A stretch of DNA of 64,000 bases, taken from contig NZ_JASKMS010000002.1 in NCBI RefSeq assembly GCF_030124145.1, positions 430,266 through 494,265 of the forward strand. The letters are read 5' to 3'. The notes below the pieces were generated by a model. The model saw only the letters and a list, made by a program, of their open reading frames with translations. It had not been told where the DNA came from and did not search any database. Position 1 is the first letter of the stretch. Every line of letters starts with the position of its first letter. Below, piece after piece: positions 1-7,430 of the stretch. Both the position numbers and the translations under genes were made by a program. The stretch comes from Streptomyces sp. 378. GTDB taxonomy: Bacteria; Actinomycetota; Actinomycetes; Streptomycetales; Streptomycetaceae.

Positions 1-20
1 CCCCCCCCCCCCCCCCCCCC
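1..20. other. Run of 20 C at window edge
   Basis: The first 20 bases are an uninterrupted C run that abuts the broken RHS remnant. Nothing biological is implied by a homopolymer of exactly this kind at the very edge, next to sequence with several frame breaks. It most likely marks a contig or gap edge, or low-quality sequence. A genuine long C tract is possible but less likely. Confidence 0.6.
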
Positions 21-31
21 ACGCTCCACCC

Positions 32-583
32 CTACGACCCGCTTGTGGGGCCGTAGGCGTAGGTGTGGGTGCGCTTGCCCGCGTCGTCGACCAGGCCGAG
101 GACGTGGCCCGTGGCGTCGGTGAGGTAGTAGTAGGACCTTCCCCCAGTCGTCATGGAGTTCAAGGTGCCCGCCGGTTCGCGGATGAATCCGGTGTCGACG
201 TGGTCGTGGATGCAAGGCCGAGTGCGGTGTGGTGGAACCAGGTCGAACCGAGCTTGCTGCGCTCGGAGTTGACCGTGCCGGCGTGGACCAGGTCGTAGCT
301 CTTGCCGGTCAGTTCGCTCGCGTCGTCGTAGGTGTAGGTGGTGCCGCCGGGGCAGGCGTTCTTGCTGCCGTCCTGGCTGGTGAGGTTGCCTGCCTTGTCC
401 CAGCAGTACAGCCACGACGCCTTGCGCGTGCCTGCGGAGTCGGCTTCCGGGGCGCAGCGCAGGCGGTCCTGGGAGTCGTAGTCGTAGGTGGTCCTGTACT
501 TGGTGAGATTGTCGGTGCGCCGCCCGGGGTGTAGGCCAGCGCCGTCTGGGCGCCGCTATCTCGACGAGCAGGCCCGTGATCAT
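32..583 (-). pseudogene. RHS/YD-repeat protein remnant, frame-broken
   Basis: Three minus-strand reading frames within about 550 bases each encode recognisable RHS-repeat pieces. One frame gives YDYDSQDRLRC, a YCWDKAGNLT-type repeat and a TYTYDDASELTGKSYDL-type repeat. Another frame gives RSYYYLTDATGHVLGLVDD and THTYAYGP, the usual end of an RHS core. A break also separates an upstream LAYTPGG piece from NLTKY. RHS proteins are large secreted or cell-surface polymorphic toxins, so this would be the core tail just before the variable toxin tip. No single frame is intact, so it is either a decayed gene or damaged sequence near a contig edge. Family identity is fairly sure; the cause of the breaks is not. 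Confidence 0.65.
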
Positions 584-720
584 CGGGACGCTGGCCAGCC
601 GGTGATCAGCGTGGACACTAAGGGCCCTTCACACGTCATGTGCCGCACCAAGACACTGCCTCCGACAATCTCCCAGCAGTGCGGCCGAGCGCTGCCCAGC
701 CTGGGCTCCCTCCGGCTGGT

Positions 721-921
721 TCAGCGCTCCAAGATGCGTGTTCGGACGACAGCCCGAGACGAGCCGTCCACGGACGGCAAGGGCCTGAAGCGCTGAGCAG
801 TGGCTTCACGCTCCGCACGGGGCGCCCCGTCCAAGGCTCCCAGCACACGATCCTGCTCCTCAGCCGTAAGACGTTCCATCATCCGGGCCATCTCGCCGAG
901 CTCGTCCACGACCGACGTCAC
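721..921 (-). CDS. Small hypothetical protein coupled to the MBL-fold hydrolase
   Basis: This is a 66-residue ORF whose GTG overlaps the TGA of the upstream MBL-fold gene (GTGA), a common actinomycete coupling. The product is soluble, charged and probably helical: the first 35 residues have heptad-like spacing (VVDELGEMARMMERLTAEEQ), and the tail is Arg-rich. There is no signal peptide, membrane segment or known motif. Third-position GC is lower than in its neighbours, which weakens the call. I do not recognise the family. It may be a real small partner protein or chance coding. Confidence 0.4.
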   Translation of the reverse strand: MTSVVDELGEMARMMERLTAEEQDRVLGALDGAPRAEREATAQRFRPLPSVDGSSRAVVRTRILER

Positions 922-2111
922 CGCTCACCGGCAAGGTCGAGATCACCCCTGCTCGTCTCGGCCCCACCCTCAGCGCCTCGGGGACGCCGCCAGGAGTACG
1001 CGATCGGAGCGGACACCGCCCGCCACCACGCCTCCACCGGCAGTTTCCCCGCCGGCTCGAACGGCTCACCCGCCCGCGGGAACGCCACCGCCTGGCCGGC
1101 CTCCTCAGCCGCGTCCTTCATCCACTCCCCCGGCTCCGCCCACGCATGTGGCGCCAGGTTGAACGTGCCCCAGTGGATCGGCAGCAGAACCCCGCCCGGA
1201 CCACCTCCCTGCAGGTCAAGGTGGGCCTGAACCCCCTGGGCAGGCGTCATGTGGATGTCGGGCCAGAAGTCGGAGTACGCGCCGATCTGGATCATCGTGG
1301 CGGCGAACGGTCCGTGCTCGGCGCCGATCTCCTTGAAACCGTCGAAGTAGCCGGTGTCGCCGCTGTGGTAGATCCGGCGCTCCTCACCGGCGACGACCCA
1401 GGACGCCCACAGGGTGTGCTGGGTGTTGCGCAGCCCGCGGCCGCAGAAGTGCCGGGCCGGGGTGGCGGTCAGGGTGAGGCCGCCGATCCTGGTGGCCTCG
1501 TGCCAGTCCAGCTCGCGCAGCCGGTCGGCGGACACGCCCCAGCGCTCCAGGTGCGCGCCGACGCCGAGGGGCACGGCGAAGAGCGTGTCCGTGCCCGCGA
1601 GCGCCTTGATGGTGGGCATGTCCAGATGGTCGTAGTGGTCGTGCGAGATGACCACGACGTCGACCGGGCCGAGCGCCGCCAGCGGCACGGGCACGGGGTG
1701 CAGCCGCTTGGGTCCGGCGAAGGAGAAGGGGGAGCAGCGCTCGCCCCACACCGGGTCGAACAGGACGCGCCGGCCGTCGATCTCGGCGAGCACGCTGGAG
1801 TGCCCCATCCAGGTCAGGCGAAGCCCGGTGGCCGGGGGTCGCCCGATGTCGGCGAGGGTGGTGGAGTGCACCGGAACGGTGCCCTTCGGGGTGCGGCGGG
1901 GCCGGGTGTCCTTGTCGAAGAAGACCTTCGCGAAGTCCAGGGTCGAGCCCGAGGGCCGGGTCCGCGCGGCGCCGCCGGGGTTCTGGAAGACCCCGTCCTT
2001 GAAGTGGGGCGATCTGCGGATGCGCGCCATGCGCTCACCATCAGGGTCCGCGCCGAACGCCCCGGGCCGCAGCGCGCGGATCCCGGAGTTCGGGGTACGG
2101 AAACCGGCCAC
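918..2111 (-). CDS. MBL-fold metallo-hydrolase, NAPE-PLD-like
   Basis: This 397-residue protein belongs to the metallo-beta-lactamase superfamily. The metal motif HDHYDHLD is at residues 157-164. Further ligands are likely at His221 (TPARHF), in the HSGDTGYF segment (249-256) and in PIHWGTF near residue 308. This layout is that of the N-acyl-phosphatidylethanolamine phospholipase D-like branch (L-ascorbate-6-phosphate lactonase/UlaG-like), which hydrolyses phosphodiester or lactone bonds using two metals. The GTG start has a strong GGAGG five bases upstream. There is no signal peptide, so it is probably cytoplasmic. The actual substrate cannot be read from sequence. It is divergent from the dehydrogenase to its right, sharing the 2112-2251 interval. 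Confidence 0.88.
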   Translation of the reverse strand: MAGFRTPNSGIRALRPGAFGADPDGERMARIRRSPHFKDGVFQNPGGAARTRPSGSTLDFAKVFFDKDTRPRRTPKGTVPVHSTTLADIGRPPATGLRLTWMGHSSVLAEIDGRRVLFDPVWGERCSPFSFAGPKRLHPVPVPLAALGPVDVVVISHDHYDHLDMPTIKALAGTDTLFAVPLGVGAHLERWGVSADRLRELDWHEATRIGGLTLTATPARHFCGRGLRNTQHTLWASWVVAGEERRIYHSGDTGYFDGFKEIGAEHGPFAATMIQIGAYSDFWPDIHMTPAQGVQAHLDLQGGGPGGVLLPIHWGTFNLAPHAWAEPGEWMKDAAEEAGQAVAFPRAGEPFEPAGKLPVEAWWRAVSAPIAYSWRRPRGAEGGAETSRGDLDLAGER

Positions 2112-2197
2112 GGTACCTCCAGGTGGAGTCGGTCAGGTTTTCCATTATGGTCGGCCCCTCCGACATCACCGGGCCCCAGGGGTCCCACCGAAGATGA

Positions 2198-2217
2198 TAC
2201 TGACCGATGATTCAGTA
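2198..2217. promoter_or_regulatory. Candidate TetR operator TACTGA-N8-TCAGTA
   Basis: A perfect 6-bp inverted repeat with an 8-base spacer, extended to AT/AT on both sides, lies 35 bp before the ATG of the amino-acid dehydrogenase. Spacing and symmetry fit a TetR-family dimer site. The adjacent operon carries a TetR gene, so autoregulation is the simplest reading. This is inference from symmetry and context. Confidence 0.5.
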
Positions 2218-2251
2218 ATCCGACGGCGGACCCGACGGCGAAGGAGCCCGC

Positions 2252-3430
2252 ATGGCCATCCCCCTACTGTCCCTGACCTGGACCGATCACCTCACGGGAC
2301 GGCAGGGCTTCCTGGTCGTCGACCGGCTGGTGCGCGGGGTCGCCAGCGGCGGTCTGCGGATGCGCCCGGGCTGCACCCTGGAGGAGGTCGCCGATCTGGC
2401 CCGCGGCATGACCGTGAAGGAGGCCCTGCACTACGACCCCGCGAGCCGCTACGTCCCGCTCGGCGGTGCCAAGGGCGGCATCGACTGCGACCCCCGGGAC
2501 CCGGAGGCGTACCCGCTGCTGGTGCGCTATCTGCGGGCGATGCGGCCGTACATAGAGAGCTGCTGGACCACGGGCGAGGACCTGGGGCTGACCCAGGACC
2601 TGGTGGACCGGGCCGCCGCCGAGGCGGGGCTGATCTCCTCGATCCAGGCCGTGTATCCGCTGCTGGACGACGAGGCCGAGGCCCGGCGGCGGCTCCGGGA
2701 CGCGTTCGCGATCGAGGTCGACGGCATCGGGCTGGACGAGCTGGCCGGCGGCTGCGGTGTGGCCGAAGCCGCCCTGGCCGCCCTGGACCTGGCCGGTGTG
2801 CCGTACACGGGGACGCGGGTAGCCCTCCAGGGGCTGGGCACCATGGGCGGGGCCACCGCGCGTTTCCTCACACGCGCGGGGCTCACGGTCGTGGCCGTGG
2901 CCGACGTCAAGGGCACGGTCGCCAACCCGGCGGGTCTCGACGTCGAGGCGCTGCTCGCCGCGAGGGACGCCCACGGCACGGTGGACCGCTCGGCGCTGCG
3001 GCCCGGCGACCGCGAACTGCCGGGCGACGCCTGGCTGTCGGCGGACGCGGACGTACTGGTGCCGGCCGCCGTGTCGTACGCCATCGACGCCGGGAACCAG
3101 GGGCGCATCACGGCCCGCTGGGTCGTGGAGGCGGCCAACATGCCCGTGCGGCCGGAGGCGGAGCTCCCGCTGGCCGCGCGCGGGGTGACCGTGCTGCCGG
3201 ACGTCGTGGTCAACTCGGGGACGAACGCCTGGTGGTGGTGGACGCTGTTCGGGGACATCGGCGCCGACGCCGAGGAGGCGTTCACGTACACCCGGCGGTC
3301 GATGCGGGCCCTGGTCGAGCGGATGCTGGCCCGCGCCCGGACCGACGGGACGACACCGCGGGCCGCGGCCCACGCGATCGCGGCGGACCGGCTGCCGCTG
3401 ATCGCGGAGCGGTTCGGGTGGTACCGGTGA
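2252..3430 (+). CDS. Glu/Leu/Phe/Val dehydrogenase family protein
   Basis: This 392-residue NAD(P)-dependent amino-acid dehydrogenase catalyses oxidative deamination of an amino acid to its 2-oxo acid, or the reverse. The substrate-binding lysine motif GGAKGGI is at residues 71-77 and the nucleotide-binding GLGTMGG at 194-200. Length fits the family (about 360-450). Which amino acid is used cannot be decided here; leucine/valine-type enzymes are usually shorter, and the N-terminus differs from typical catabolic GDH. It lies just downstream of an inverted repeat and 99 bases before a TetR gene on the same strand, so substrate-responsive control is likely. Confidence 0.9.
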   Translation: MAIPLLSLTWTDHLTGRQGFLVVDRLVRGVASGGLRMRPGCTLEEVADLARGMTVKEALHYDPASRYVPLGGAKGGIDCDPRDPEAYPLLVRYLRAMRPYIESCWTTGEDLGLTQDLVDRAAAEAGLISSIQAVYPLLDDEAEARRRLRDAFAIEVDGIGLDELAGGCGVAEAALAALDLAGVPYTGTRVALQGLGTMGGATARFLTRAGLTVVAVADVKGTVANPAGLDVEALLAARDAHGTVDRSALRPGDRELPGDAWLSADADVLVPAAVSYAIDAGNQGRITARWVVEAANMPVRPEAELPLAARGVTVLPDVVVNSGTNAWWWWTLFGDIGADAEEAFTYTRRSMRALVERMLARARTDGTTPRAAAHAIAADRLPLIAERFGWYR

Positions 3431-3529
3431 GGGCATCGTCGTCCTCTCGGCGACCGCCGTCGCGGGCCGAGGCCGCACAGGCCGAAACGCCCCGTCGAGG
3501 CGCCGCACGCGCGTGGGTAGGGTGACCGG

Positions 3530-4147
3530 GTGACCAGAGTCCGGTTGAGTGTGGCTCAGCGGCGCGGGGATCTGCTGCGGGCCGCCATCGAGCAGATCGA
3601 GGCGAGGGGTGTGGCGGCGGTCAGGATCGCCGACGTGGCCTCCGCGCTCGGCGTGAGCAACGCGCTGGTCCTCTATCACTTCTCCACGAAGGAGCAGTTG
3701 GTCGCCGCCGCGTTCCGGCACGCGGCGGAGGGCGATCTCGCGCATCTGCGCAAGCTGCTCGGCCGCCGTTCGCCGGCGCTGCGCCGGTTGCGGTCGGCCG
3801 TACGGTGGTACGCCCCGACCGGGCAGGCCAAGGGCTGGCGCCTGTGGATCGAGGGCTGGGCGGCGGCACTGCGCGACCCGGTGCTGCGGGAGGTGGCCCA
3901 GGACCTCGACCGGCAGTGGAAGGCCGCTCTCGCCGAGGTCATCGCGGAGGGTGTGGCCGCCGGCGAGTTCCGCTGTCCGGACCCGCAGGGCACGGCCCTG
4001 CGTCTCACCGCCCTCCTCGACGGCCTGGCCGTGCAGTTGACGTCCTACGCCGGCGCGGTACCGCGAGCACGGGCTCAGGAGTGGGTGGAGGAGGCACTGG
4101 CCCGCGAGTTGGGGCTGGGGGGGGACGAGCGGCTGATGCCGTCGTAG
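3530..4147 (+). CDS. TetR/AcrR family regulator, BetI-like
   Basis: This 205-residue repressor starts at a GTG. Residues 8-55 form a classic TetR DNA-binding domain with ARGVAAVRIADVASALGVS, then NALVLYHFSTKEQL as recognition helix and turn. The remainder resembles the BetI-type C-terminal domain, with a conserved WIEGWAAALRDP stretch. It follows the amino-acid dehydrogenase on the same strand and probably controls it and itself through the dyad at 2198-2217. The ligand is unknown. Confidence 0.88.
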   Translation: MTRVRLSVAQRRGDLLRAAIEQIEARGVAAVRIADVASALGVSNALVLYHFSTKEQLVAAAFRHAAEGDLAHLRKLLGRRSPALRRLRSAVRWYAPTGQAKGWRLWIEGWAAALRDPVLREVAQDLDRQWKAALAEVIAEGVAAGEFRCPDPQGTALRLTALLDGLAVQLTSYAGAVPRARAQEWVEEALARELGLGGDERLMPS

Positions 4148-4158
4148 CCGGTGCTTCC

Positions 4159-4206
4159 GCGCGGGCGGGCCGCGCCGGTGTTCCACCCGGCACGGCCCGC
4201 CCGCGC
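4159..4206. terminator. Bidirectional terminator hairpin
   Basis: Perfect 14-bp arms at 4159-4172 and 4193-4206, with further pairing inside the loop (CCGGTG against CACCCGG), sit between the convergent TetR gene and the SGNH hydrolase. There is no U-tract, as usual for actinomycete terminators. Confidence 0.75.
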
Positions 4207-4218
4207 AGTGAACCGCTC

Positions 4219-5037
4219 TTACGCCACCGTTGCGATCCGCATCCTGATGTCGTCCGGTGACAGCGCCCCCTTGGCCGTCACATGGTCGCCCGACGACTCT
4301 CCGCGCAATCGGCGCCCGATCCACGGCACCAGGAAATCGCGCGCCCAGGCGACGTTGTCCCGCCGCACGTCGAGAACGCCGCGCGGGGGCAGCGGAGGCC
4401 ACGCCTGCTCGGGGTCGGCCGGCACCTCGAGGCCGAGCACCTGGCCCGCGCGGAGCGCCACGCGCGTGTGCCCCTCGGGCGACAGGTGCAGCCGGTCGGC
4501 GTCCCAGGCCCTGCGGTCCTGGACACTGCGCAGGGACCACAGGTCGAGCACCGGGCAGCCGTACCGGTCCGCGATGGCCCGGACGTGCCCGTTGTAGGTG
4601 GCGATCTTGCCGCGCAGGTGCCGGAGCACGGGCACGCCACGGGTGTCGAATCCGGTCGTCACCATGACCGTGCCGGACACCGCGGTGAGCTGGACCAGGG
4701 CCCGCTCGAAGCGCTCGGCGACCTCGTCGGGGTCGGTGCCGGGCCGGATGATGTCGTTGCCCCCGGCGCAGAACGAGACGAGGTCCGGGGCCATGGCGAC
4801 GGCCCGCGGAACCTGGTCCGCCACGATCTGGTCGAGGAGCTTTCCGCGTACGGCGAGATTGGTGTACTGGAAGTCGCCCTCGGGCCTGCGGTCGGCGAGC
4901 AGGACGGCGAACCGGTCGGCCCAGCCGACGAACGCCCCGTCGGGGCCGGGATCACCCACGCCCTCGGTGAAGCTGTCCCCCACCGCTACGTACGACCCGA
5001 TCACTACTCTGCTGTCACTCTTCGAATCGTCTGCCAC
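4219..5037 (-). CDS. SGNH/GDSL-type hydrolase
   Basis: This 272-residue serine esterase/lipase-like enzyme shows the SGNH blocks in order: GDSFTEG (residues 20-26, nucleophile Ser), a block II region with Asn60 nearby (YTNLAVRG), AGGNDII (91-97), and DRLHLSPEGH around residue 200 giving the catalytic Asp and His. There is no signal peptide, so it acts in the cytoplasm unless the start is wrong. An internal GTG 11 codons in (VIGSYVAVG) is an alternative start; neither has a convincing ribosome-binding site. It is convergent with the TetR gene. The substrate is unknown; the family includes carbohydrate and lipid esterases. Confidence 0.9.
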   Translation of the reverse strand: MADDSKSDSRVVIGSYVAVGDSFTEGVGDPGPDGAFVGWADRFAVLLADRRPEGDFQYTNLAVRGKLLDQIVADQVPRAVAMAPDLVSFCAGGNDIIRPGTDPDEVAERFERALVQLTAVSGTVMVTTGFDTRGVPVLRHLRGKIATYNGHVRAIADRYGCPVLDLWSLRSVQDRRAWDADRLHLSPEGHTRVALRAGQVLGLEVPADPEQAWPPLPPRGVLDVRRDNVAWARDFLVPWIGRRLRGESSGDHVTAKGALSPDDIRMRIATVA

Positions 5038-5141
5038 AACAGTCCATGATTCACCTTCGAATGTGACCTACGCGACCGTAGGAAAGGGTTGACTGGCGGT
5101 GAGATAAGCCACTTCCCAAGGGTTCGCCAACTCCGGAATCG

Positions 5142-5858
5142 TCAGGGATGTTTCCGGGTGAACCGCCAGACCCGGAATCCGCTGATCCGAAAATGGCTCC
5201 AGACGGTCCGGAAGGCGAAGTGCCCGCTCGTGTACGGCTGCGGGTCGATGTGACCGAAGACGAGTCGACCGTTGTTCCACCATTGGACCGTGGAGCCGTC
5301 GGAGACGATGCGGACCCGGTTCGGCTCGTTGGGCACCAGCAGCGGCTCGGCGTAGTCGAGGACCAGAGGGCGGACACCGGGCTGACCGACGTAACGGCGC
5401 AGCCTGGTCGTGGTGTTGTGGTTGGCGCCGTAGCCCGCGTAGTACGCCGTGAGGTGGTCGTACTCGTCGAAGGCCCCGGCGCGCGGTGTGGCGAGGAGAT
5501 CCTCCGGGGAGCGGACGTCGGTCGCGTTCCAGAAGTTGTTCAGGTCCGAGACCCGGTCGTTCACCCCGCCCGCGGAGACCGGGGTCGCGGTGTATTCGAG
5601 CAGGTACGGCCCTTCGAGCCGCTGCCTGAACCACACGGTAGCGCCGCTCGGTACGTCGATCTCCAGGATGCCGCGGGAGGCGGTGACGGTACCGCCGTCC
5701 TGGAGTTCGGTCGCCCACTGCCCGAGGCCGTGGCAGAAATCGTCACGGGCGACGAGGCGGCGATGACGGGAGGCGGCGTGCGCGCCGGCCGTCGGGGAAA
5801 GGGCCGCCAGGGCGGCTCCGGCGGACAGGGCTGCGAACGTTCTGCGGGTGGTCGGCAC
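5142..5858 (-). CDS. Secreted DUF6250-like protein (Tat-type signal)
   Basis: This 238-residue exported protein has an N-terminus reading MPTTRRTFAALSAGAALAALSP, with the twin arginine and hydrophobic stretch of a Tat signal and a cleavage region near AHAAS. The mature part is a beta-sandwich-like domain with many aromatics (FWNATD, WFRQR, WWNNGRL) as in the DUF6250/DUF1961 group, often found near polysaccharide-degrading enzymes. The GTG start has AAGGAG upstream. A LacI-type operator sits immediately before the ribosome-binding site, which supports sugar-responsive control. Enzymatic function is not established. Confidence 0.75.
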   Translation of the reverse strand: MPTTRRTFAALSAGAALAALSPTAGAHAASRHRRLVARDDFCHGLGQWATELQDGGTVTASRGILEIDVPSGATVWFRQRLEGPYLLEYTATPVSAGGVNDRVSDLNNFWNATDVRSPEDLLATPRAGAFDEYDHLTAYYAGYGANHNTTTRLRRYVGQPGVRPLVLDYAEPLLVPNEPNRVRIVSDGSTVQWWNNGRLVFGHIDPQPYTSGHFAFRTVWSHFRISGFRVWRFTRKHP

Positions 5859-5875
5859 GGGACACAGCTCCTTCA

Positions 5876-5888
5876 GAAAGCGCTTGCA
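5876..5888 (-). promoter_or_regulatory. LacI-family operator TGCAAGCGCTTTC
   Basis: Read on the minus strand, TGCAAGCGCTTTC contains the 8-bp palindrome AAGCGCTT, the usual core of LacI-type carbohydrate repressor sites. It ends right before the AAGGAG of the DUF6250-like gene, so binding would block transcription start or elongation. No LacI gene lies in the window. Confidence 0.55.
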
Positions 5889-5952
5889 CTCTCGACGTGA
5901 TCACTGTGTCCCAACTGCCGCCCGCTGTCGATCCCTTGAGGCGATCGACACG

Positions 5953-6004
5953 GACACGCCGAAGGCCGGACCCGGGATCGGGGTCCGGCCTTCGGTCGCG
6001 TGTC
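5953..6004 (-). terminator. Terminator of the M23 peptidase gene
   Basis: Perfect 15-bp arms (5959-5973 and 5981-5995) with a 7-base loop, plus outer GACACG/CGTGTC pairs separated by a 3-base bulge. It lies 23 bp beyond the stop of the LysM/M23 gene. It is strong and GC-rich with no U-tract. Confidence 0.85.
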
Positions 6005-6026
6005 AGGCAGGTGATCGTGCGGTCGG

Positions 6027-6956
6027 TCAGCCCACGGAGACGCCGTGCGAGCGCAGGAAGGCGACCGGGTCCACGTCCGAGCCGTAGTCCGGCGTGGTGC
6101 GGATCTCGAAGTGCAGGTGCGGTCCGGTCACGTTGCCGGTGGCACCCGACAGGCCGACCTGCTGCCCGGCGGTCACGGTCTGGCCGGCCGAGACGGAGAG
6201 CTGGGACAGGTGGGCGTACTGGGCGTAGTAGCCGTCGGCGAGCTTGATGACGACCTGGTTGCCGTAGGCGCCGCCCCAGCCGGCGGAGACGACGGTGCCC
6301 GCGCCGACGGCCTTGAGGGAGGTGCCGGTCGGGACGACGAAGTCGACACCGGTGTGGTAACCGCTGGACCACATGCTGCCGGACATGCGGTACGGGGTGC
6401 TGACGGTGGCACCGGCCACCGGGAGGGTGAAGCCACTGGCGTTGCTCTGGGCGGCGGGCTTGGCGGCGGCCGGCTTCGCGGCGGTCTCCGCCTTCGGGGC
6501 CGACTCGGCGGCGGGCGGCTTGGCGGCCGAGGGCTTCGCGGCCGAGGCCTTCGGCGCGGACGGGACCGAGGCCTTGGGCGCGCTCGCGGCCTTCTTGCCG
6601 ATCGACAGCTTCAGACCCGGGTGGATCAGCGACGGGTCGGAGCCGACGGCGTCACGGTTGTCCGCGTAGAGCTTCTTCCAGCCGCCGCTGACGTGCTGGT
6701 CGTCGGCGATCTTCGCGAGGTAGTCGCCGGCCTTCACGGTGTACGTGTGGGCGCCGGTGGCCTTGCCGGCGGCCTTCTCGCCGGCGGCCGGAGCCGACTG
6801 GACGGCCTTGTCCGGAGCCGACTGCGGGGTGGCGGCGTGGGCGCCGGTGGTCCCCATGAGCGGCAGGGCGAGAGCGGCCCCGCCCGTTCCGGCGACGGCG
6901 ATGGAGCGGGTGAAACGCTGGGTCTTGGGGCGGCGGTGCTTACCCTTCGCGGGCAT
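6027..6956 (-). CDS. Secreted LysM / M23 peptidoglycan endopeptidase
   Basis: This 309-residue exported cell-wall hydrolase starts with MPAKGKHRRPKTQRF, a basic n-region followed by a hydrophobic segment and an AHAA cleavage site near residue 42. LysM spans about 71-119 (TYTVKAGDYLAKIA to LKLSIG) and binds peptidoglycan. An Ala/Lys/Pro-rich linker covers 121-172. The M23 zinc-peptidase domain covers about 178-309 with HTGVDF (201-206) and HLHFE (280-284) supplying zinc ligands and the catalytic His. It cleaves peptide cross-bridges of peptidoglycan. The start was chosen for GAGAGG just upstream; in-frame sequence further upstream belongs to the riboswitch. Expression is almost certainly governed by the c-di-AMP riboswitch at 6974-7145. 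Confidence 0.93.
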   Translation of the reverse strand: MPAKGKHRRPKTQRFTRSIAVAGTGGAALALPLMGTTGAHAATPQSAPDKAVQSAPAAGEKAAGKATGAHTYTVKAGDYLAKIADDQHVSGGWKKLYADNRDAVGSDPSLIHPGLKLSIGKKAASAPKASVPSAPKASAAKPSAAKPPAAESAPKAETAAKPAAAKPAAQSNASGFTLPVAGATVSTPYRMSGSMWSSGYHTGVDFVVPTGTSLKAVGAGTVVSAGWGGAYGNQVVIKLADGYYAQYAHLSQLSVSAGQTVTAGQQVGLSGATGNVTGPHLHFEIRTTPDYGSDVDPVAFLRSHGVSVG

Positions 6957-6973
6957 GACGAATTCCTCTCCGT

Positions 6974-7145
6974 CGCCTGCGAGGTGAGCTGTCGGGTGCG
7001 GGCTGGAGATGCCCGGTCGCGCCGAGGCGCGGCTTAACCCCAAGCCGTTCCGGGAACCGGAACAGGCGTCTTACCTGTGGGTCCCCCGCTCCTGCCGTAC
7101 GTCGGGTCAGTGTGTGGGGCTCCGGGCGGCGGCAGGATTAGGCGT
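6974..7145 (-). promoter_or_regulatory. c-di-AMP riboswitch (ydaO-yuaA)
   Basis: On the minus strand, in order: CGCCTAATCCTGCCGCC, GGAGCGGGGGACCCA, AGGTAAGACG, GGGGTTAAGCCG, CCCGCACCCGACAGC and TCACCTCGCAGGCG. These are the conserved blocks of the ydaO-yuaA aptamer. The ends CGCCT and AGGCG pair as P1. The element ends about 18 bases before the start codon of the LysM/M23 gene. In Streptomyces this OFF switch is known upstream of cell-wall hydrolases such as rpfA and binds two c-di-AMP molecules, coupling hydrolase output to c-di-AMP levels, osmotic state and germination. A covariance search would settle it, but the motif match is strong. Confidence 0.9.
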
Positions 7146-7430
7146 CCGTCCGGATGGGTGTGGAACGTAAGCGACCAAGACGCAATGGGACAAGCTTGCG
7201 GTTGCCCGTGACGGTGTTTTCCTTGACCCGCCGACCCACATGCCGTCACCGAGCGTGGAATACCGATCTTCCGCTTTCCTCAATGACCCTTGCCGCCATG
7301 GAAATTACGTGAACATGACGGCAACACATCGTCACGAGTATGACGATGGTCACGCACCCCGACCTCATCCCTCTTACGATCGGGGCACGTTACCCCTTAG
7401 CGGCCGAAACTCCCTATTCGGGCAGAACGA
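7146..7430. other. Promoter-side spacer of the riboswitch and end of alpha-galactosidase gene
   Basis: This is lower in GC than the rest of the window (for example around 7250-7330), as expected for a promoter region. On the minus strand TTGTCC and TACGTT, about 18 bases apart near 7160-7195, could be the -35 and -10 boxes of the M23 transcript, but this is weak. No coding sequence with proper codon bias is seen. Confidence 0.35.

Noticed and set aside
640..1230. Plus-strand ORF between the RHS remnant and the MBL gene
   Set aside because: It is antisense to the MBL gene and its small neighbour, and the product is low-complexity Ser/Pro/Arg.
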